Part shown: piece after piece, positions 24,912-34,800 of the stretch | Layout: the number at the start of each line of letters is the position of its first letter | Position numbering within the stretch: the first letter of the stretch is position 1 | Origin: Cytophagales bacterium UBA2561 | GTDB taxonomy: Bacteria; Bacteroidota; Bacteroidia; Cytophagales; Thermoflexibacteraceae | Direction: 5' to 3' | DNA: 64,000 nt | Assembly (NCBI GenBank): GCA_002340355.1 | Contig: DDLX01000027.1 | Coordinates: 62,001 to 126,000, forward strand | Notes under the pieces: generated by a model | What the model saw: the letters and a program-made list of their open reading frames with translations, nothing else | Database searches by the model: none | What the model was told of the DNA's origin: nothing | Made by a program: the position numbers and the translations under genes

Positions 24912-25520
24912 ATGGCAATCGATTTAAAAAAAGGGTCGCACATCAATCTAATGAAGTCTGGGAACAGGCATCGAGTGTGTGTAGGTATTAATTGGGGAGC
25001 AATCCGCAAAAAAGCTTGGTTTGGATTAATAGAACAAACCGAAGATGTGGATCTTGACTGTAGTGCTGCCATTTATGACCAAAATAAAAAACTTATTGAG
25101 GTCGTTTATTTTCGAAATCTACGTTCGAAGGATGATGCCGTATTGCATAGTGGAGATGACTTAACAGGAGATCAGCACGGTGATGATGGACTTGATAATG
25201 AAGTAATTACGATTGATTTTCGAAAAATTACACCCAATGCGACAAGCATCGTCCTATTTCTGAATAGCTACAAAAAACAAGATTTTTCCGATATCCCATA
25301 TTCTAAAATCCGAATCTATGAAGGTACTGCCCGCCGTGTAGATAAAGTACTGGCTGACTTTAATTTATCATCAGACAAAGGATTTTCGGGATATGTTTCA
25401 ATGGTCATGGGTAAATTTTATTTAGAAAATGACGATTGGAAATTTGAAGCAATTGGTGAGCCTACTAAAACATGGCGTATTTTAGATACTTTAGACGTAA
25501 TCCAAGAGAAATATGCTTAA
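24912..25520 (+). CDS. TerD family protein, type B copy 1
   Basis: The protein has 202 residues. The TerD fold is shown by VCVGINWGAI (22-31), EDVDLDCSAAIYD (44-56) and HSGDDLTGDQHGDDGLDNE (79-97), the acidic calcium-binding loop in its longer variant. This loop and the NWGAI (rather than GWDV) motif separate type B from its type A neighbour; it resembles the TerZ/TerF side of the family. It is paired with the type A gene 7 nt upstream and is followed by a 93-nt gap before the second pair. Confidence 0.9.
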   Translation: MAIDLKKGSHINLMKSGNRHRVCVGINWGAIRKKAWFGLIEQTEDVDLDCSAAIYDQNKKLIEVVYFRNLRSKDDAVLHSGDDLTGDQHGDDGLDNEVITIDFRKITPNATSIVLFLNSYKKQDFSDIPYSKIRIYEGTARRVDKVLADFNLSSDKGFSGYVSMVMGKFYLENDDWKFEAIGEPTKTWRILDTLDVIQEKYA

Positions 25521-25613
25521 GAAAATAGTAGCTAAAATTATTTTTTGGCGATATTTTTGATGCAACTCAATGAGTTCACAACTAATTTAACAATAAAGAT
25601 TTAATAACTTAGA

Positions 25614-26177
25614 ATGACAATTAACTTGAAAAAGGGAGGACGAATTAATCTAGCTAAAGAAGCACCAGGACTAGTACGAGTTGGTGTTGGACTAGGCTGG
25701 GATGTCAGTAATTATGATAATACATTTGACTTAGATACTTCGGCTTTCATGCTGACTGAGCAAGGTAAAATCCCTTCAGATGAATTTTTTGTATTTTACA
25801 ATAACCTACGTTCACCTGATGGCGCACTAGTTCATAAAGGTGATAATCGGACAGGTGCAGGAGATGGAGATGACGAAATGTTAGAAGCACAACTTTCTAA
25901 GGTTCAAGAAGGTATTACTGATATTTTGTTTGTTGTTACGATTCATGATGCAGAAATTCGAAATCAAAACTTTGGACAAGTTAAGAATGCTTATATTCGA
26001 ATTTATGACTTAGATACTCATGCCCAAATTGCCCAATATGAACTAGATGAGGATTTCTCATATGAGACTGCAGTCGAATTCGGTCGGCTGTATCTCAAAA
26101 ATGGTGAGTGGCGATTTATGGCAGTTGGACAAGGTTATAGTACTGGTTTACAAGGTTTTGTCGATAAATACGCATAA
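25614..26177 (+). CDS. terD: TerD family protein, type A copy 2
   Basis: The protein has 187 residues, exactly the length of type A copy 1 and clearly its paralogue. It shares KKGGRINL, VGVGLGWDV, FDLDTSAFML, the DEFFVFYNNL segment and the full GDNRTGAGDGDDE calcium loop. Differences are scattered, so the duplication is not recent. It begins the second A-B pair and is 4 nt from its type B partner. Confidence 0.93.
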   Translation: MTINLKKGGRINLAKEAPGLVRVGVGLGWDVSNYDNTFDLDTSAFMLTEQGKIPSDEFFVFYNNLRSPDGALVHKGDNRTGAGDGDDEMLEAQLSKVQEGITDILFVVTIHDAEIRNQNFGQVKNAYIRIYDLDTHAQIAQYELDEDFSYETAVEFGRLYLKNGEWRFMAVGQGYSTGLQGFVDKYA

Positions 26178-26181
26178 AATT

Positions 26182-26805
26182 ATGGCAATGGCAATAGACT
26201 TAAAAAAAGGAACAAGTATTAACCTCCAAAAAAAAGGAGGCGGAAAACTCGAAAAAGTTTGTGTAGGACTCAACTGGGGAGCCATTAAGAGAAAAAGCTT
26301 TTTTGGCCTCCTAAGCAATAATGAAGATGTCGACTTGGATGGAAGTGCCGCCGTTTTTGATATTCATAAAAAACGGCTAGATACCGTTTATTTTAAGCAA
26401 GTGTGCTCAAAAGATGGAGCTATCCGACATAGTGGTGATGACTTAACAGGAGATGAGGGTGGTGATGACGGACTTGATAATGAAGTGATTGTAATTGATT
26501 TCCAGAAAATATCGGAAGCTTCACATACCATTGTCTTATTCTTAAATAGCTATCAAAAGCAAGATTTTTCCATTATTCCCTACTCTAAAGCACGAATTTT
26601 TGAAGGGACACCACAACGTGTTGACCATATTTTAGCCACTTTTAATTTATCAGCTGATGATACCTTTGCTGGACACGTTTCAATGATTATGGGTAAATTT
26701 ATTCGTCAGGAAGATGATAACTGGCGATTCGAAGCGATTGGTGAACCAAGCGAAACAGCACGAGTATTCGATACTGTAGATGTAATTCAAGAAAAATATT
26801 TATAG
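26182..26805 (+). CDS. TerD family protein, type B copy 2
   Basis: The protein has 207 residues from the ATG at 26182, which gives the expected N-terminus MAMAIDLKKGTSINL; a second ATG at 26188 is equally typical. An upstream in-frame extension to 26047 would overlap the previous gene by 131 nt and is unlikely. Motifs VCVGLNWGAIKRKSFFG, EDVDLDGSAAVFD and HSGDDLTGDEGGDDGLDNE parallel type B copy 1. It is the last gene of the TerD array and is followed by an intrinsic terminator. Confidence 0.92.
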   Translation: MAMAIDLKKGTSINLQKKGGGKLEKVCVGLNWGAIKRKSFFGLLSNNEDVDLDGSAAVFDIHKKRLDTVYFKQVCSKDGAIRHSGDDLTGDEGGDDGLDNEVIVIDFQKISEASHTIVLFLNSYQKQDFSIIPYSKARIFEGTPQRVDHILATFNLSADDTFAGHVSMIMGKFIRQEDDNWRFEAIGEPSETARVFDTVDVIQEKYL

Positions 26806-26832
26806 CAATTTTTTGATATTTTAAATATACAG

Positions 26833-26867
26833 AAGCCTGTTAATCACGCATTTTCAGGCTTTTTTTA
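26833..26867 (+). terminator. Intrinsic terminator after the TerD array
   Basis: Stem AAGCCTG (26833-26839) / CAGGCTT (26855-26861) is followed by a T-tract to about 26867. It lies 28 nt after the last TerD stop and just before the convergent gene. Confidence 0.8.
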
Positions 26868-26874
26868 TTTTCTT

Positions 26875-27402
26875 CTAGTGAGATTTTGTTCTTGAGACTA
26901 CGCCATGTTGGATAAGAGTAGGATTGGAACTAACACTCACTAATACTTCTTCTGAGCGAAAAACACGATAATTCCTCCCTCGTGGGTCTTGGACTTCCAT
27001 CGTAAAAGTCATAGGAGGGATTTTAAGAACACCCGCCCGAAGTGGCATACAATAAGATTCCCAGATGCGATGCTCCTTATAATAGTTTCCATCAATCTTA
27101 ATCGGTTTAGGATCATTGGATAGAAGCGTACTTGCTGAAAGGGCAACTCCTGCCTTTCGGATTTGACGATTAATCATACGTAGTTGTTCGGGAATTGCTG
27201 AAAAACGTAATCTAATAGGATACGATTCAGGAATAAACATACTATAACTGAGCTTACAACTATCTCCCGTTCGTAAGCCTGCCCTCTCAATCTTGACCGC
27301 AAAAAATGCTCTGGCATGTGCATAATTACTGCTTTCGATAGGTTTCATTGCCCATAAAGCAACAATGACCAACAAGAAAAAAAGATAGTGTAATGTCTTC
27401 AC
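26875..27402 (-). CDS. Secreted or anchored BatD-like beta protein, unknown function
   Basis: The protein has 175 residues. A hydrophobic N-terminal helix (about 5-19) followed by KPIESS could be a signal anchor or cleaved signal. The remainder looks beta-rich, with a pattern like the Ig-like modules of BatD: FFAVKIERAGLRTGDSCKL at the head and, later, RAGVLKIPPMTFTMEVQDPRG. No BatA/B/C genes are near, so the BatD resemblance is only structural and tentative. Convergent with the TerD array. Confidence 0.55.
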   Translation of the reverse strand: MKTLHYLFFLLVIVALWAMKPIESSNYAHARAFFAVKIERAGLRTGDSCKLSYSMFIPESYPIRLRFSAIPEQLRMINRQIRKAGVALSASTLLSNDPKPIKIDGNYYKEHRIWESYCMPLRAGVLKIPPMTFTMEVQDPRGRNYRVFRSEEVLVSVSSNPTLIQHGVVSRTKSH

Positions 27403-27575
27403 ATTCGGAACGATTTCTAGACCAAAGATTTTTAATCACCTTACCAAACAACACCCTCTTTTAGGAAAACATTCCAAGGGTTTTTGTAAAGATACGTTAT
27501 TGTCACTTTTTATCTCCTAAAATACCCTTATGGTTTGATACTTTGAAAATAAAATTTAGAAATTTTTTGAGTTAC

Positions 27576-28247
27576 TTATGTAAGAATTGCCTCTTTTAAG
27601 TAATCATTTAACGGTTTAAGAATTTGGTAATGTCTCATCACAAAATCCAGTAAATCGGTTCGTAAAAGGACTTCCTGAGACGGATATTCTGCCATTACAA
27701 AAAATTGTTTGTAAAATAAAGTAGGGATGTGTTCTTGGTCAGCTTTAAATTCCTTTGGTAAGATTTTGTTTTTATTACCCCTCAACTCACCATAAACTTC
27801 TCGAAAATCAGGGGCATTCAAAATTGCTTGAAATACTTCAGGATTAGCTTGTATTTCTCGGCGAATTCGTAATAAATTTTCCTTATTTGGGGCATACATT
27901 CCACCACCAATCATCATTTGTTTGGCATTACATTGAATGTAAATTCCGCCTGTTTGTGTATTTTTCCGTCCTCCCTCATTAATCACTGCACCAAAATGCG
28001 TTTTATAAGGAGTTTTATCTTTCGAAAACCGAATATCACGATAGATCCGAAAAATAGCCTGTTTGGGTTCTAATATTACTTCTGGTTCAAGTTCATGAAC
28101 ACGAGCAATTATTTCGGCAATAAAAATTTCAAAAGGATCTTTAGCATTTTCTTCAAAATGCTTTTTATTTTTCTGAAACCACTCACGAGTATTATTTACA
28201 GTAAGTTCCTCAAAAAAAGTGATAAAGTCGGGGGTAAAAAATGTCAT
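27576..28247 (-). CDS. DUF2461 family protein
   Basis: The protein has 223 residues, typical for DUF2461 (TIGR02453). The family signature is clear: F-x-x-L-x-x-N-N-x-x-x-W-F at the N-terminus, RIYRDIRFSKDKTPYKTHFGA at about residues 68-88, GGIYIQ and GGGMYAPNKENLLRIRREI. The family is widespread but uncharacterised; the conserved Arg/Lys/His residues suggest binding of an anionic ligand. It stands alone, with a gene-free stretch upstream. Confidence 0.9.
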   Translation of the reverse strand: MTFFTPDFITFFEELTVNNTREWFQKNKKHFEENAKDPFEIFIAEIIARVHELEPEVILEPKQAIFRIYRDIRFSKDKTPYKTHFGAVINEGGRKNTQTGGIYIQCNAKQMMIGGGMYAPNKENLLRIRREIQANPEVFQAILNAPDFREVYGELRGNKNKILPKEFKADQEHIPTLFYKQFFVMAEYPSQEVLLRTDLLDFVMRHYQILKPLNDYLKEAILT

Positions 28248-28580
28248 TTGTATTTATAATAAGACAACTCGAAAGGTAAGCGATCTTTTTGGAAAATCAA
28301 AATTATTTATTTCTTGGTATATTTATTAATAGAAAACCTTATTTCTTTTTTTTATACGTTTAAATTATCATAAAACTTTATAAGTTCAACAATATCTTAA
28401 AATAAGAAAGCCAGCTTTAATTCTGAATAGTTTCAGAAAAAGCTTAAAACCTATAAGTATAGCACATTTTTCAAAAAAAATTTATCCAAGTAGAAGAATA
28501 TCCTCTTATAGCTTACAAAAAATTGACTAACTTTAAATGATAGAAGATTATGAATTATTTAATTTGACTCCAAAAATTAC
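28248..28580. other. 333-base gene-free region
   Basis: AT-rich divergent spacer between the DUF2461 gene and the hydrolase gene. I see no -7 box with good spacing, no strong dyad and no credible small ORF. It presumably holds promoters for both flanking genes. Confidence 0.4.
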
Positions 28581-29444
28581 ATGATAAAATTTGATTTTGA
28601 CTTTGAAACTCAACAAAAGCAAAAAGTCTATGGTATTGGACGATTACCCGATTCTCATTCAGAAAATATCCCCTTACAAGCTATTAGTATCTCAGTACAT
28701 GGGTTTGGAGAACATTGTCAACGTTACGAACATGTTGCTGAGTTTTTAACACAGAAGAATATTGGGTGGATTGGTTTTGACTTATTGGGGCATGGAAAAT
28801 CGGAGGGAAAGCGTGGACATATATCTAATATTCAGGATTTTATGGAACAAATTCAATTAACACTTGCTTTAGTTACTGAAAAATTCCCAAAGATTCCATT
28901 ATTTTTATATGGGCATAGTATGGGTGGAAATTTAGTTGCCCATTTTTTAATTACACAAAAACCAACTTATTTAACTGGTGCAATTTTAACCAGTTCTTGG
29001 TTTCGGTTAGCATTCGAGCCTCCTGCATGGAAAGTACAACTAGGTAAATTGATGGTCAAAATATTTCCAAAATATACTGAAAAAAGTACATTAGTTGTAG
29101 AAGAGCTTTCAACCGATCCTAATATTGCCCAAAAATATGAAAATGATAATTTAGTACATGACTTAATTACGGCTAGTCTATTTCATGAAATCACTACATC
29201 AGGTGAACTTTCAATTCAGAATGCCCAAAATTGTCAGTTACCAATGTTGGTCATGCACGGAACAGCAGACAAGATTACTTCTTTCGAAGCAACCCAAGAG
29301 TTCGTCAAGCAAGCTCAAAATGAACGGTTAACTTTTAAAGCATGGGAAGGTTTACGACACGAATTACATAACGAACTTCTAAAAAATGAAATACTGGGAG
29401 TAATTGCTAATTTTATAGAAAACACATCTAAAATAAATAATTGA
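28581..29444 (+). CDS. Alpha/beta-hydrolase, monoacylglycerol lipase / lysophospholipase-like
   Basis: The protein has 287 residues with no signal peptide. The Hydrolase_4 layout is clear: VHGFGEHCQRYEHVAEFL (oxyanion HG and helix), GFDLLGHGKSEGKRG, the nucleophile elbow GHSMGG with Ser113, an acid in HGTADKITS and the base in GLRHELHNE. These match monoglyceride lipases that release fatty acids from monoacylglycerols or lysophospholipids. It lies 17 nt upstream of dapF and is probably co-transcribed with it, though the functions are unrelated. Confidence 0.88.
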   Translation: MIKFDFDFETQQKQKVYGIGRLPDSHSENIPLQAISISVHGFGEHCQRYEHVAEFLTQKNIGWIGFDLLGHGKSEGKRGHISNIQDFMEQIQLTLALVTEKFPKIPLFLYGHSMGGNLVAHFLITQKPTYLTGAILTSSWFRLAFEPPAWKVQLGKLMVKIFPKYTEKSTLVVEELSTDPNIAQKYENDNLVHDLITASLFHEITTSGELSIQNAQNCQLPMLVMHGTADKITSFEATQEFVKQAQNERLTFKAWEGLRHELHNELLKNEILGVIANFIENTSKINN

Positions 29445-29461
29445 TAATCAATTCATTAAAA

Positions 29462-30289
29462 ATGATCTTAAAATTTGAAAAATATCAAGGGGCAGGCAAT
29501 GATTTTGTCATGATTGATGACCGAAATGCGGAGTTTGACTTAACCAATCGGGCATTAATTGCCCAACTTTGTGACCGAAAATTTGGTATTGGAGCTGATG
29601 GTTTATTAGTCTTACGAAATGATTTGGAAACTGACTTTCGAATGATTTATTTTAATGCTGATGGTGGCGAAGTTTCCTTTTGTGGAAATGGTGCTAGATG
29701 TATCGTCCACTTTGCTCATTCGTTGGGAATTTTTAAGGAAAAGACCATTTTTCGGGCAGAAGATGGCGTTCATAAAGCTGGACTTGCTCAGAATGGCATT
29801 TATCTAAAAATGATTGATGTTCAGAAAGTTGAAGACAATGATACATTTTTTATAACCAATACAGGTGTACCACATTATGTCACATTTCGGGAAAATCTAG
29901 ACGAGGTAGATATAGTCGAAGAGGGGCGCAATATCCGAAATTCGGAGCGTTTTCGAGAAGAGGGTGTAAATGTCAATTTTGTACAAATTCAAAATACAGA
30001 AAACTATTTAGTTGATACTATTCCGAGTGAGGCAGATTTATCCAATTTCCCAACTAATTTGGCTGTTAGAACCTATGAACGAGGCGTTGAAGATGAAACT
30101 TTAGCTTGTGGAACAGGTATAACTGCTTGTGCTTTAGTGTATTCTTTAAAAAACTTCAAAAGTCCTATTTCAATTCAGGCACAAGGCGGAATATTAGGAG
30201 TTTGGTTTGAAAGGACGATAGAGGGTTTCCAAAATATTTATTTGGTAGGTGGTGCAGAAAAAGTTTTTCAAGGAGAAATTCAGATTTAA
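29462..30289 (+). CDS. dapF: Diaminopimelate epimerase
   Basis: DapF converts LL-diaminopimelate to meso-DAP for lysine and peptidoglycan synthesis, using two cysteines as acid and base without a cofactor. The protein has 275 residues, the usual length. The N-terminal YQGAGNDFVMID, NADGGEVSFCGNGARC with Cys74, and YERGVEDETLACGTG with Cys216 contain both catalytic cysteines and the substrate-binding residues. I chose ATG 29462 because MILKFEKYQGAGNDF is the normal start; an earlier TTG at 29441 overlaps the previous stop codon. Confidence 0.97.
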   Translation: MILKFEKYQGAGNDFVMIDDRNAEFDLTNRALIAQLCDRKFGIGADGLLVLRNDLETDFRMIYFNADGGEVSFCGNGARCIVHFAHSLGIFKEKTIFRAEDGVHKAGLAQNGIYLKMIDVQKVEDNDTFFITNTGVPHYVTFRENLDEVDIVEEGRNIRNSERFREEGVNVNFVQIQNTENYLVDTIPSEADLSNFPTNLAVRTYERGVEDETLACGTGITACALVYSLKNFKSPISIQAQGGILGVWFERTIEGFQNIYLVGGAEKVFQGEIQI

Positions 30290-30399
30290 TAGAACTTTCG
30301 CTTTATCATTGATTATTCTATTATAACTAATTAATTTTCAATAAGTTATATTTCTTAAACAAAAGTCCTACTTTTTCAAAAGAAAAAAATTGATAAAAT

Positions 30400-31572
30400 A
30401 TGTCCTTTGCTAACATCTATTCTGCTATTCCTGATGAAGTAAAGCAAGATTTTGCTGATAAAATCCTTTATCGAATAGGAAGTTTATTGATTAATGAAAA
30501 TGACCAAATTCAAGGTTTTTTGCAATCTACAGCTGGATTTTTGGAAAGAGAAGAGGTTCAAAAAATGGTTTCTTTGGCTTCTCACTATGCCGAAATGGGT
30601 ATTAATACCAATCCCGTAGCTATGGGAGTTCATGCCGCAGGAAGTTTTGGCGTAATTGCCTATCAGATAGTTGAAATTAAGAATCAACTCGAAACAATCG
30701 AACAAAAGGTAAATAAAATTGATACCAAAATCGATATTGGATATTATTCTAAATTTAAAGCTGCTATTGAGTTAGCCAGTCATGCTTTTTCGATGAAAGA
30801 TAAGGAGAATAAGATTAGTATGGCACATCAAGCAGTTCAATTATTTGTAGAGACCAAAAATATTTATGCCCAGTACATTGAACAAGAACTGGAGCAAGAT
30901 GGAAGAATGTTAGCCGAGTATTTATTGATTGTTATACTAGCTCATATTGGTCAAGTAAAATGTTGTTTGGAACTTGAAGAAAAGGAAACAGCACGACAAA
31001 TTTTAAATGATAATACTCCTAAAATCAAGTTTTTAACAAAGAAATATATTCAATTGCTACTTTCGGAAAACCCAGCCATTTATTTACATAATGATTTTAA
31101 AGACTTGGGAATAGATCTTAAAAAATTAACCAAAATTTATAATTGGTTAGGTGAAGATACCAATGAGAATCAAGTTTTTAATCAGTTAAGAGAAAAATAC
31201 ATTGAAGTTCATACCAACCAAGAACAAGCGGTTAAAGAAATTCCAGCTATCATTTGGAACCCAATATTGGATATAGCACCTAAAGATGATGATTCTTACC
31301 TTAGTCGGTTAAATCCATTGACTATTTTCCGAAATGAAGATGCCCTCAAACCACTCCTAAAAAATCGACTTCAAGAAAGCTTTGAAACTATTCAAAAAAT
31401 AGTGGAGGCATATGACCGATTTGCATCAGTAAAATATGAGGTTGAAATGTTCATTGAACAAGACATATCTTATCAAGATTGGCAACAAAAACTAAAAGAA
31501 CACCACCAGAATAATCCGAAAGATGATAGTCAACTGATGTATATTGAGCTTGAAAAACCGATTCAACTTTAG
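30400..31572 (+). CDS. Helical protein with central hydrophobic segment, unknown function
   Basis: The protein has 390 residues and no family I recognise. It appears almost entirely alpha-helical. A mildly hydrophobic segment, NPVAMGVHAAGSFGVIAYQI (about 69-88), is followed directly by a heptad-like coil, EIKNQLETIEQKVNKIDTKID (about 89-111), then amphipathic helices to about 250 and a polar C-terminus. No signal peptide is present. A short hydrophobic hairpin-like segment inside long helices recalls soluble proteins that insert into membranes, but this is only an analogy. It stands alone. Its stop codon touches the start of the intergenic hairpin element at 31571. Confidence 0.65.
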   Translation: MSFANIYSAIPDEVKQDFADKILYRIGSLLINENDQIQGFLQSTAGFLEREEVQKMVSLASHYAEMGINTNPVAMGVHAAGSFGVIAYQIVEIKNQLETIEQKVNKIDTKIDIGYYSKFKAAIELASHAFSMKDKENKISMAHQAVQLFVETKNIYAQYIEQELEQDGRMLAEYLLIVILAHIGQVKCCLELEEKETARQILNDNTPKIKFLTKKYIQLLLSENPAIYLHNDFKDLGIDLKKLTKIYNWLGEDTNENQVFNQLREKYIEVHTNQEQAVKEIPAIIWNPILDIAPKDDDSYLSRLNPLTIFRNEDALKPLLKNRLQESFETIQKIVEAYDRFASVKYEVEMFIEQDISYQDWQQKLKEHHQNNPKDDSQLMYIELEKPIQL

Positions 31573-31730
31573 GAGTTGTTTAAATTTCAATTAAAACCTT
31601 AATTATTAGATTTTTATGAAATATCGCCTATCGTTGGCTGTGTCCTCACAGAGGATTTAATATCTTGATAAGTAGTTACTTGTGAGGACATAAGCAACAA
31701 CAATGAACGTAATTTTTAATTCATCTTAGT
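31571..31730. repeat. Intergenic hairpin element related to 12553-12730
   Basis: The first 50 bases (GTTGTTTAAATTTC..., then TTTTTATGAA) resemble the left end of the element at 12553 (GCTGTTTAAATTCT..., then TACATGAA). Its core holds perfect 10-bp arms TGTCCTCACA (31641-31650) / TGTGAGGACA (31681-31690). It also carries an inverted, partial copy of the GACACAGCCAACG word found at 1226-1238. The right boundary is uncertain and no target duplication was found. Confidence 0.4.
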
Positions 31731-31747
31731 ATAATTTGATCAAAAAA

Positions 31748-31776
31748 ACACCTCAAAAACAAAATCTTTGAGGTGT
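31748..31776 (-). terminator. Intrinsic terminator for the T9SS protein gene
   Basis: A perfect 10-bp stem ACACCTCAAA (31748-31757) / TTTGAGGTGT (31767-31776), with an A-run at 31742-31748 that reads as a T-tract on the minus strand. It lies 38 nt after the stop of the large gene. Confidence 0.8.
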
Positions 31777-31813
31777 CCGTGAGTTTGATACCCTATAAAA
31801 AAAGATTTAAATT

Positions 31814-34800
31814 TTATTCTTTAATAATTTTCCGAACTGTACTGCCTTGATTGGTTTCCAATTTTAGAAAATAAACTCCTTGTGGCAAATCACGTAACGA
31901 AATCGTTTTTTGAGATTGCCCTGTTTCAAATTGAGCTTGTAAAGCAGTTTTTCCTGCCAAATCGGTCAATTTAATTTTTACATTCTCCGTAGTTTTGGAA
32001 CGTTTCAAAGTCAGTTGGTTTTGGGCTGGATTTGGATAAACTGCCAACTTCCCAAAAATATTGATTTCTTCAATATTTGAAACCGTTACATTGACCATCT
32101 TTGTAATCGAAACAGGTGTTTGACCTTCACAATCCAGACTTTTTACCGTTAAAGTAACTTCGTAATTTCCTCTACGATTGAAAACGTGACTTGGTGATTC
32201 TTCAGAACTATTTGTTTCATCTCCAAAATCCCATGTCCATTCTATCTTTTGATTAGTCTCAATAATAGGTGTAAATTTCATGATTTCCCCTTCTGATTCA
32301 AATGAGAAATCAACTTTTGACGTTTTGAAAAGTTCTACATTAATTTCATCTGTTACTGTTTCACCACATCCATAAGTAACTGATACAAAGTAATTTCCAT
32401 CTTTAAAAACGGTTAAAGTTTGGTTTGTTGAACCATCTGACCAAAGATAAGTTGCTCCAACATTCCCAGCATCTAAGACTAAACTATCACAGGCTTTAAC
32501 AGAATTTTCACCTAAATCTACTTTCAGTCTCTCATTTTTCAATAAACGAACTTCTACAGTATCCAGAAGTACTTTTTCAGGACAAAACTTAGAAGTGATT
32601 TGCAAAGTATATTTTCCTGATTTTTGGATAGTTATACTTTTAGTAGTATCTCCATTTGACCAAAGATATGACAGATGCGTGGTATCCCTTAAATATTTTG
32701 TAGAATTTATAGTCATAAAATCTTCACAAGAAGATAAGACTTTTGGTAAATCTAAATTAATATTAGGAATAATAACTGTAATAGTGTCTCGTTTGAAATT
32801 ACCACAAGTTGGGTCAGTAACCGTTACTGAATATTTTCCTGAAGCAGTTACTAAAAGAGTTGATCCAGTACTTCCATCTGACCACAGAATTTCTTTATCC
32901 AAATTTTTAGCATCCAACAAAATTTGAGTAGTTTCACAAAGAACCAAAGTGTCTTTTCCTAAATCTAGGTCAAGTTTAGGGAAATTAACTTTTACTGAAT
33001 CAAAAAGCGGTTGTGTACATCCTTTTGGAAAAACAGTAACAAAGTAAGTTCCTGATTCAGATACGATTAAGGTTTGTTCTTGTGAACCATCTGACCACTG
33101 AAATAAACTCCCTTCATTCTGAGCATTTAGCGTAATTTCTGGTTGGCAAACTGTTATCTCTGCCTCTCCTAAGTCTAAAGTTGGCTTTGGCAAGACCGTA
33201 ACAGTCACTTCAGCAGTCGCAGGCTCACACTCTCCAAATCCCTCTAGATAACCTGTAACTGTATAAGTAGTTGTCTTTTTAGGACTTGCAAAGGTAACTG
33301 CCTCATAAGTATTTTCCAATCCTTCGCGTGGCTCCCAATTGTAATATGATGCTCCTGAAACTTCTAGCATAACACCATCTTCGTCTTCACAAAAAGATGT
33401 GTCATTCGTGACCTTGAGATTGATCTCATCTACTCGAATTACTTTCACTGTATCATAAACCACACAACCTACAGGCGATGAAGCTTTTACCCAATATTCA
33501 CCTTCTTCATACACTTCTATAAAAGATTCTGTCATTCCATTTGACCATTCATAAGTAATGTCCTCTTGGTCAGAGTAAACGTTCAAAAAGGCTTGTACTT
33601 CTTCACCACATGAAGTAATTTCACCATTTTCAGGCAAACCAAAAATTTCAGGAGTTTTCCCTACTGTCACCCGTACTGAGTCATAAATTTGTCCACAATC
33701 TCCATCCGAATCAGAATATACACGATAGATAGTTGTTTCCTTAGGCGAGGCAATTGGATTGGCAATATTCGGGTCAGAAAGTCCAAGAGCAGGCTCCCAA
33801 CGATATGTTCCATTTCCTCCTGTGACTTCAAGTTGTGCAGTACTGCCATCACAAATCTGAGTATTTTCACCTGCCTCAATAACAGAAGAAGCGTCAATTC
33901 TAATCGTAATTCTATCAGTCGCAGAACATCCTCCTTTGATTACTTTTACTTCATAAGTTCCTTTAATAGAAGTAGTTATCTTTCGGGTCGTTGCTCCATT
34001 TGACCACTCATAAGTTGCTCCATCATTACCCGCATCTAAGGTTACCTTTTGATTTTGACAAATAGTTAAATCTGCACCTAAATCTACATTAACTGCTTGT
34101 GTGGCAATTTTAATAAAGTCTGTTTTAGTTTCAGTTGATTTTTCACCATTTGCACCTGTAACCGTCAATGAAACGGTATAATTTCCTGTATTCAAGAATT
34201 CAAATGTTGGATTTTGTTCGGTCGAAGTTTCGGGTGTTGCTCCTGTAATTTTCCATTCCCAAGCTGTTACATTTCTACTAAAATCCTCAAAACTTACTTT
34301 AGCAGGAGCTTGGCAAAATTCGGTATCCCCCTTAACCTCAAAGCGAGCTTTAGGAGCTTCGATAGAATTGGTACAATCTGAACTAGCAACAACTTGCATA
34401 GGAGCTGTTCCACAATCATTTTCTTCTTTGCTTTGCGTAATAATAATATTTGCAGCTTCGGTATTACTTGTTGATAAATTACGCTTCATAACCCCTTTTT
34501 GGAGTTCATAATACATAACATCATTTGGATCATTAACATACTCAATTTGTGAAACTTTACCTAATAATCGTAAGGCTTCAGATTCAAAATCAATTTGGTC
34601 AGCAGCAGGCGCATTAGTTGAAAAATTCCAATTTATATTTTGGTTAAAAAATAGTTGGAATTCAACCAATCTTACGTGTGTGCGTTTTCCGTCATTACAG
34701 TTTTGATAATTAGAGTAAACAAAACTTCGCTCATCGGTTGGAAAATCTGGATCATATATATTTACAGCACTATTTCCTGTATAACCAAACTCAATTTTTT

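Noticed and set aside
26047..26181. 45-codon N-terminal extension of the last TerD protein
   Set aside because: It overlaps the preceding TerD gene by 131 nt, and the residues are unlike any TerD N-terminus; ATG 26182 gives the expected start.
24341..26805. Tellurite-resistance operon
   Set aside because: Only TerD-type genes are present; no terC, terB, telA or ATP-grasp partners occur in the window.
32595..32927. Plus-strand ORFs inside the large T9SS gene
   Set aside because: They are opposite-strand shadows of the repetitive beta modules; the 1354-residue minus frame has signal peptide, domains and sorting signal.
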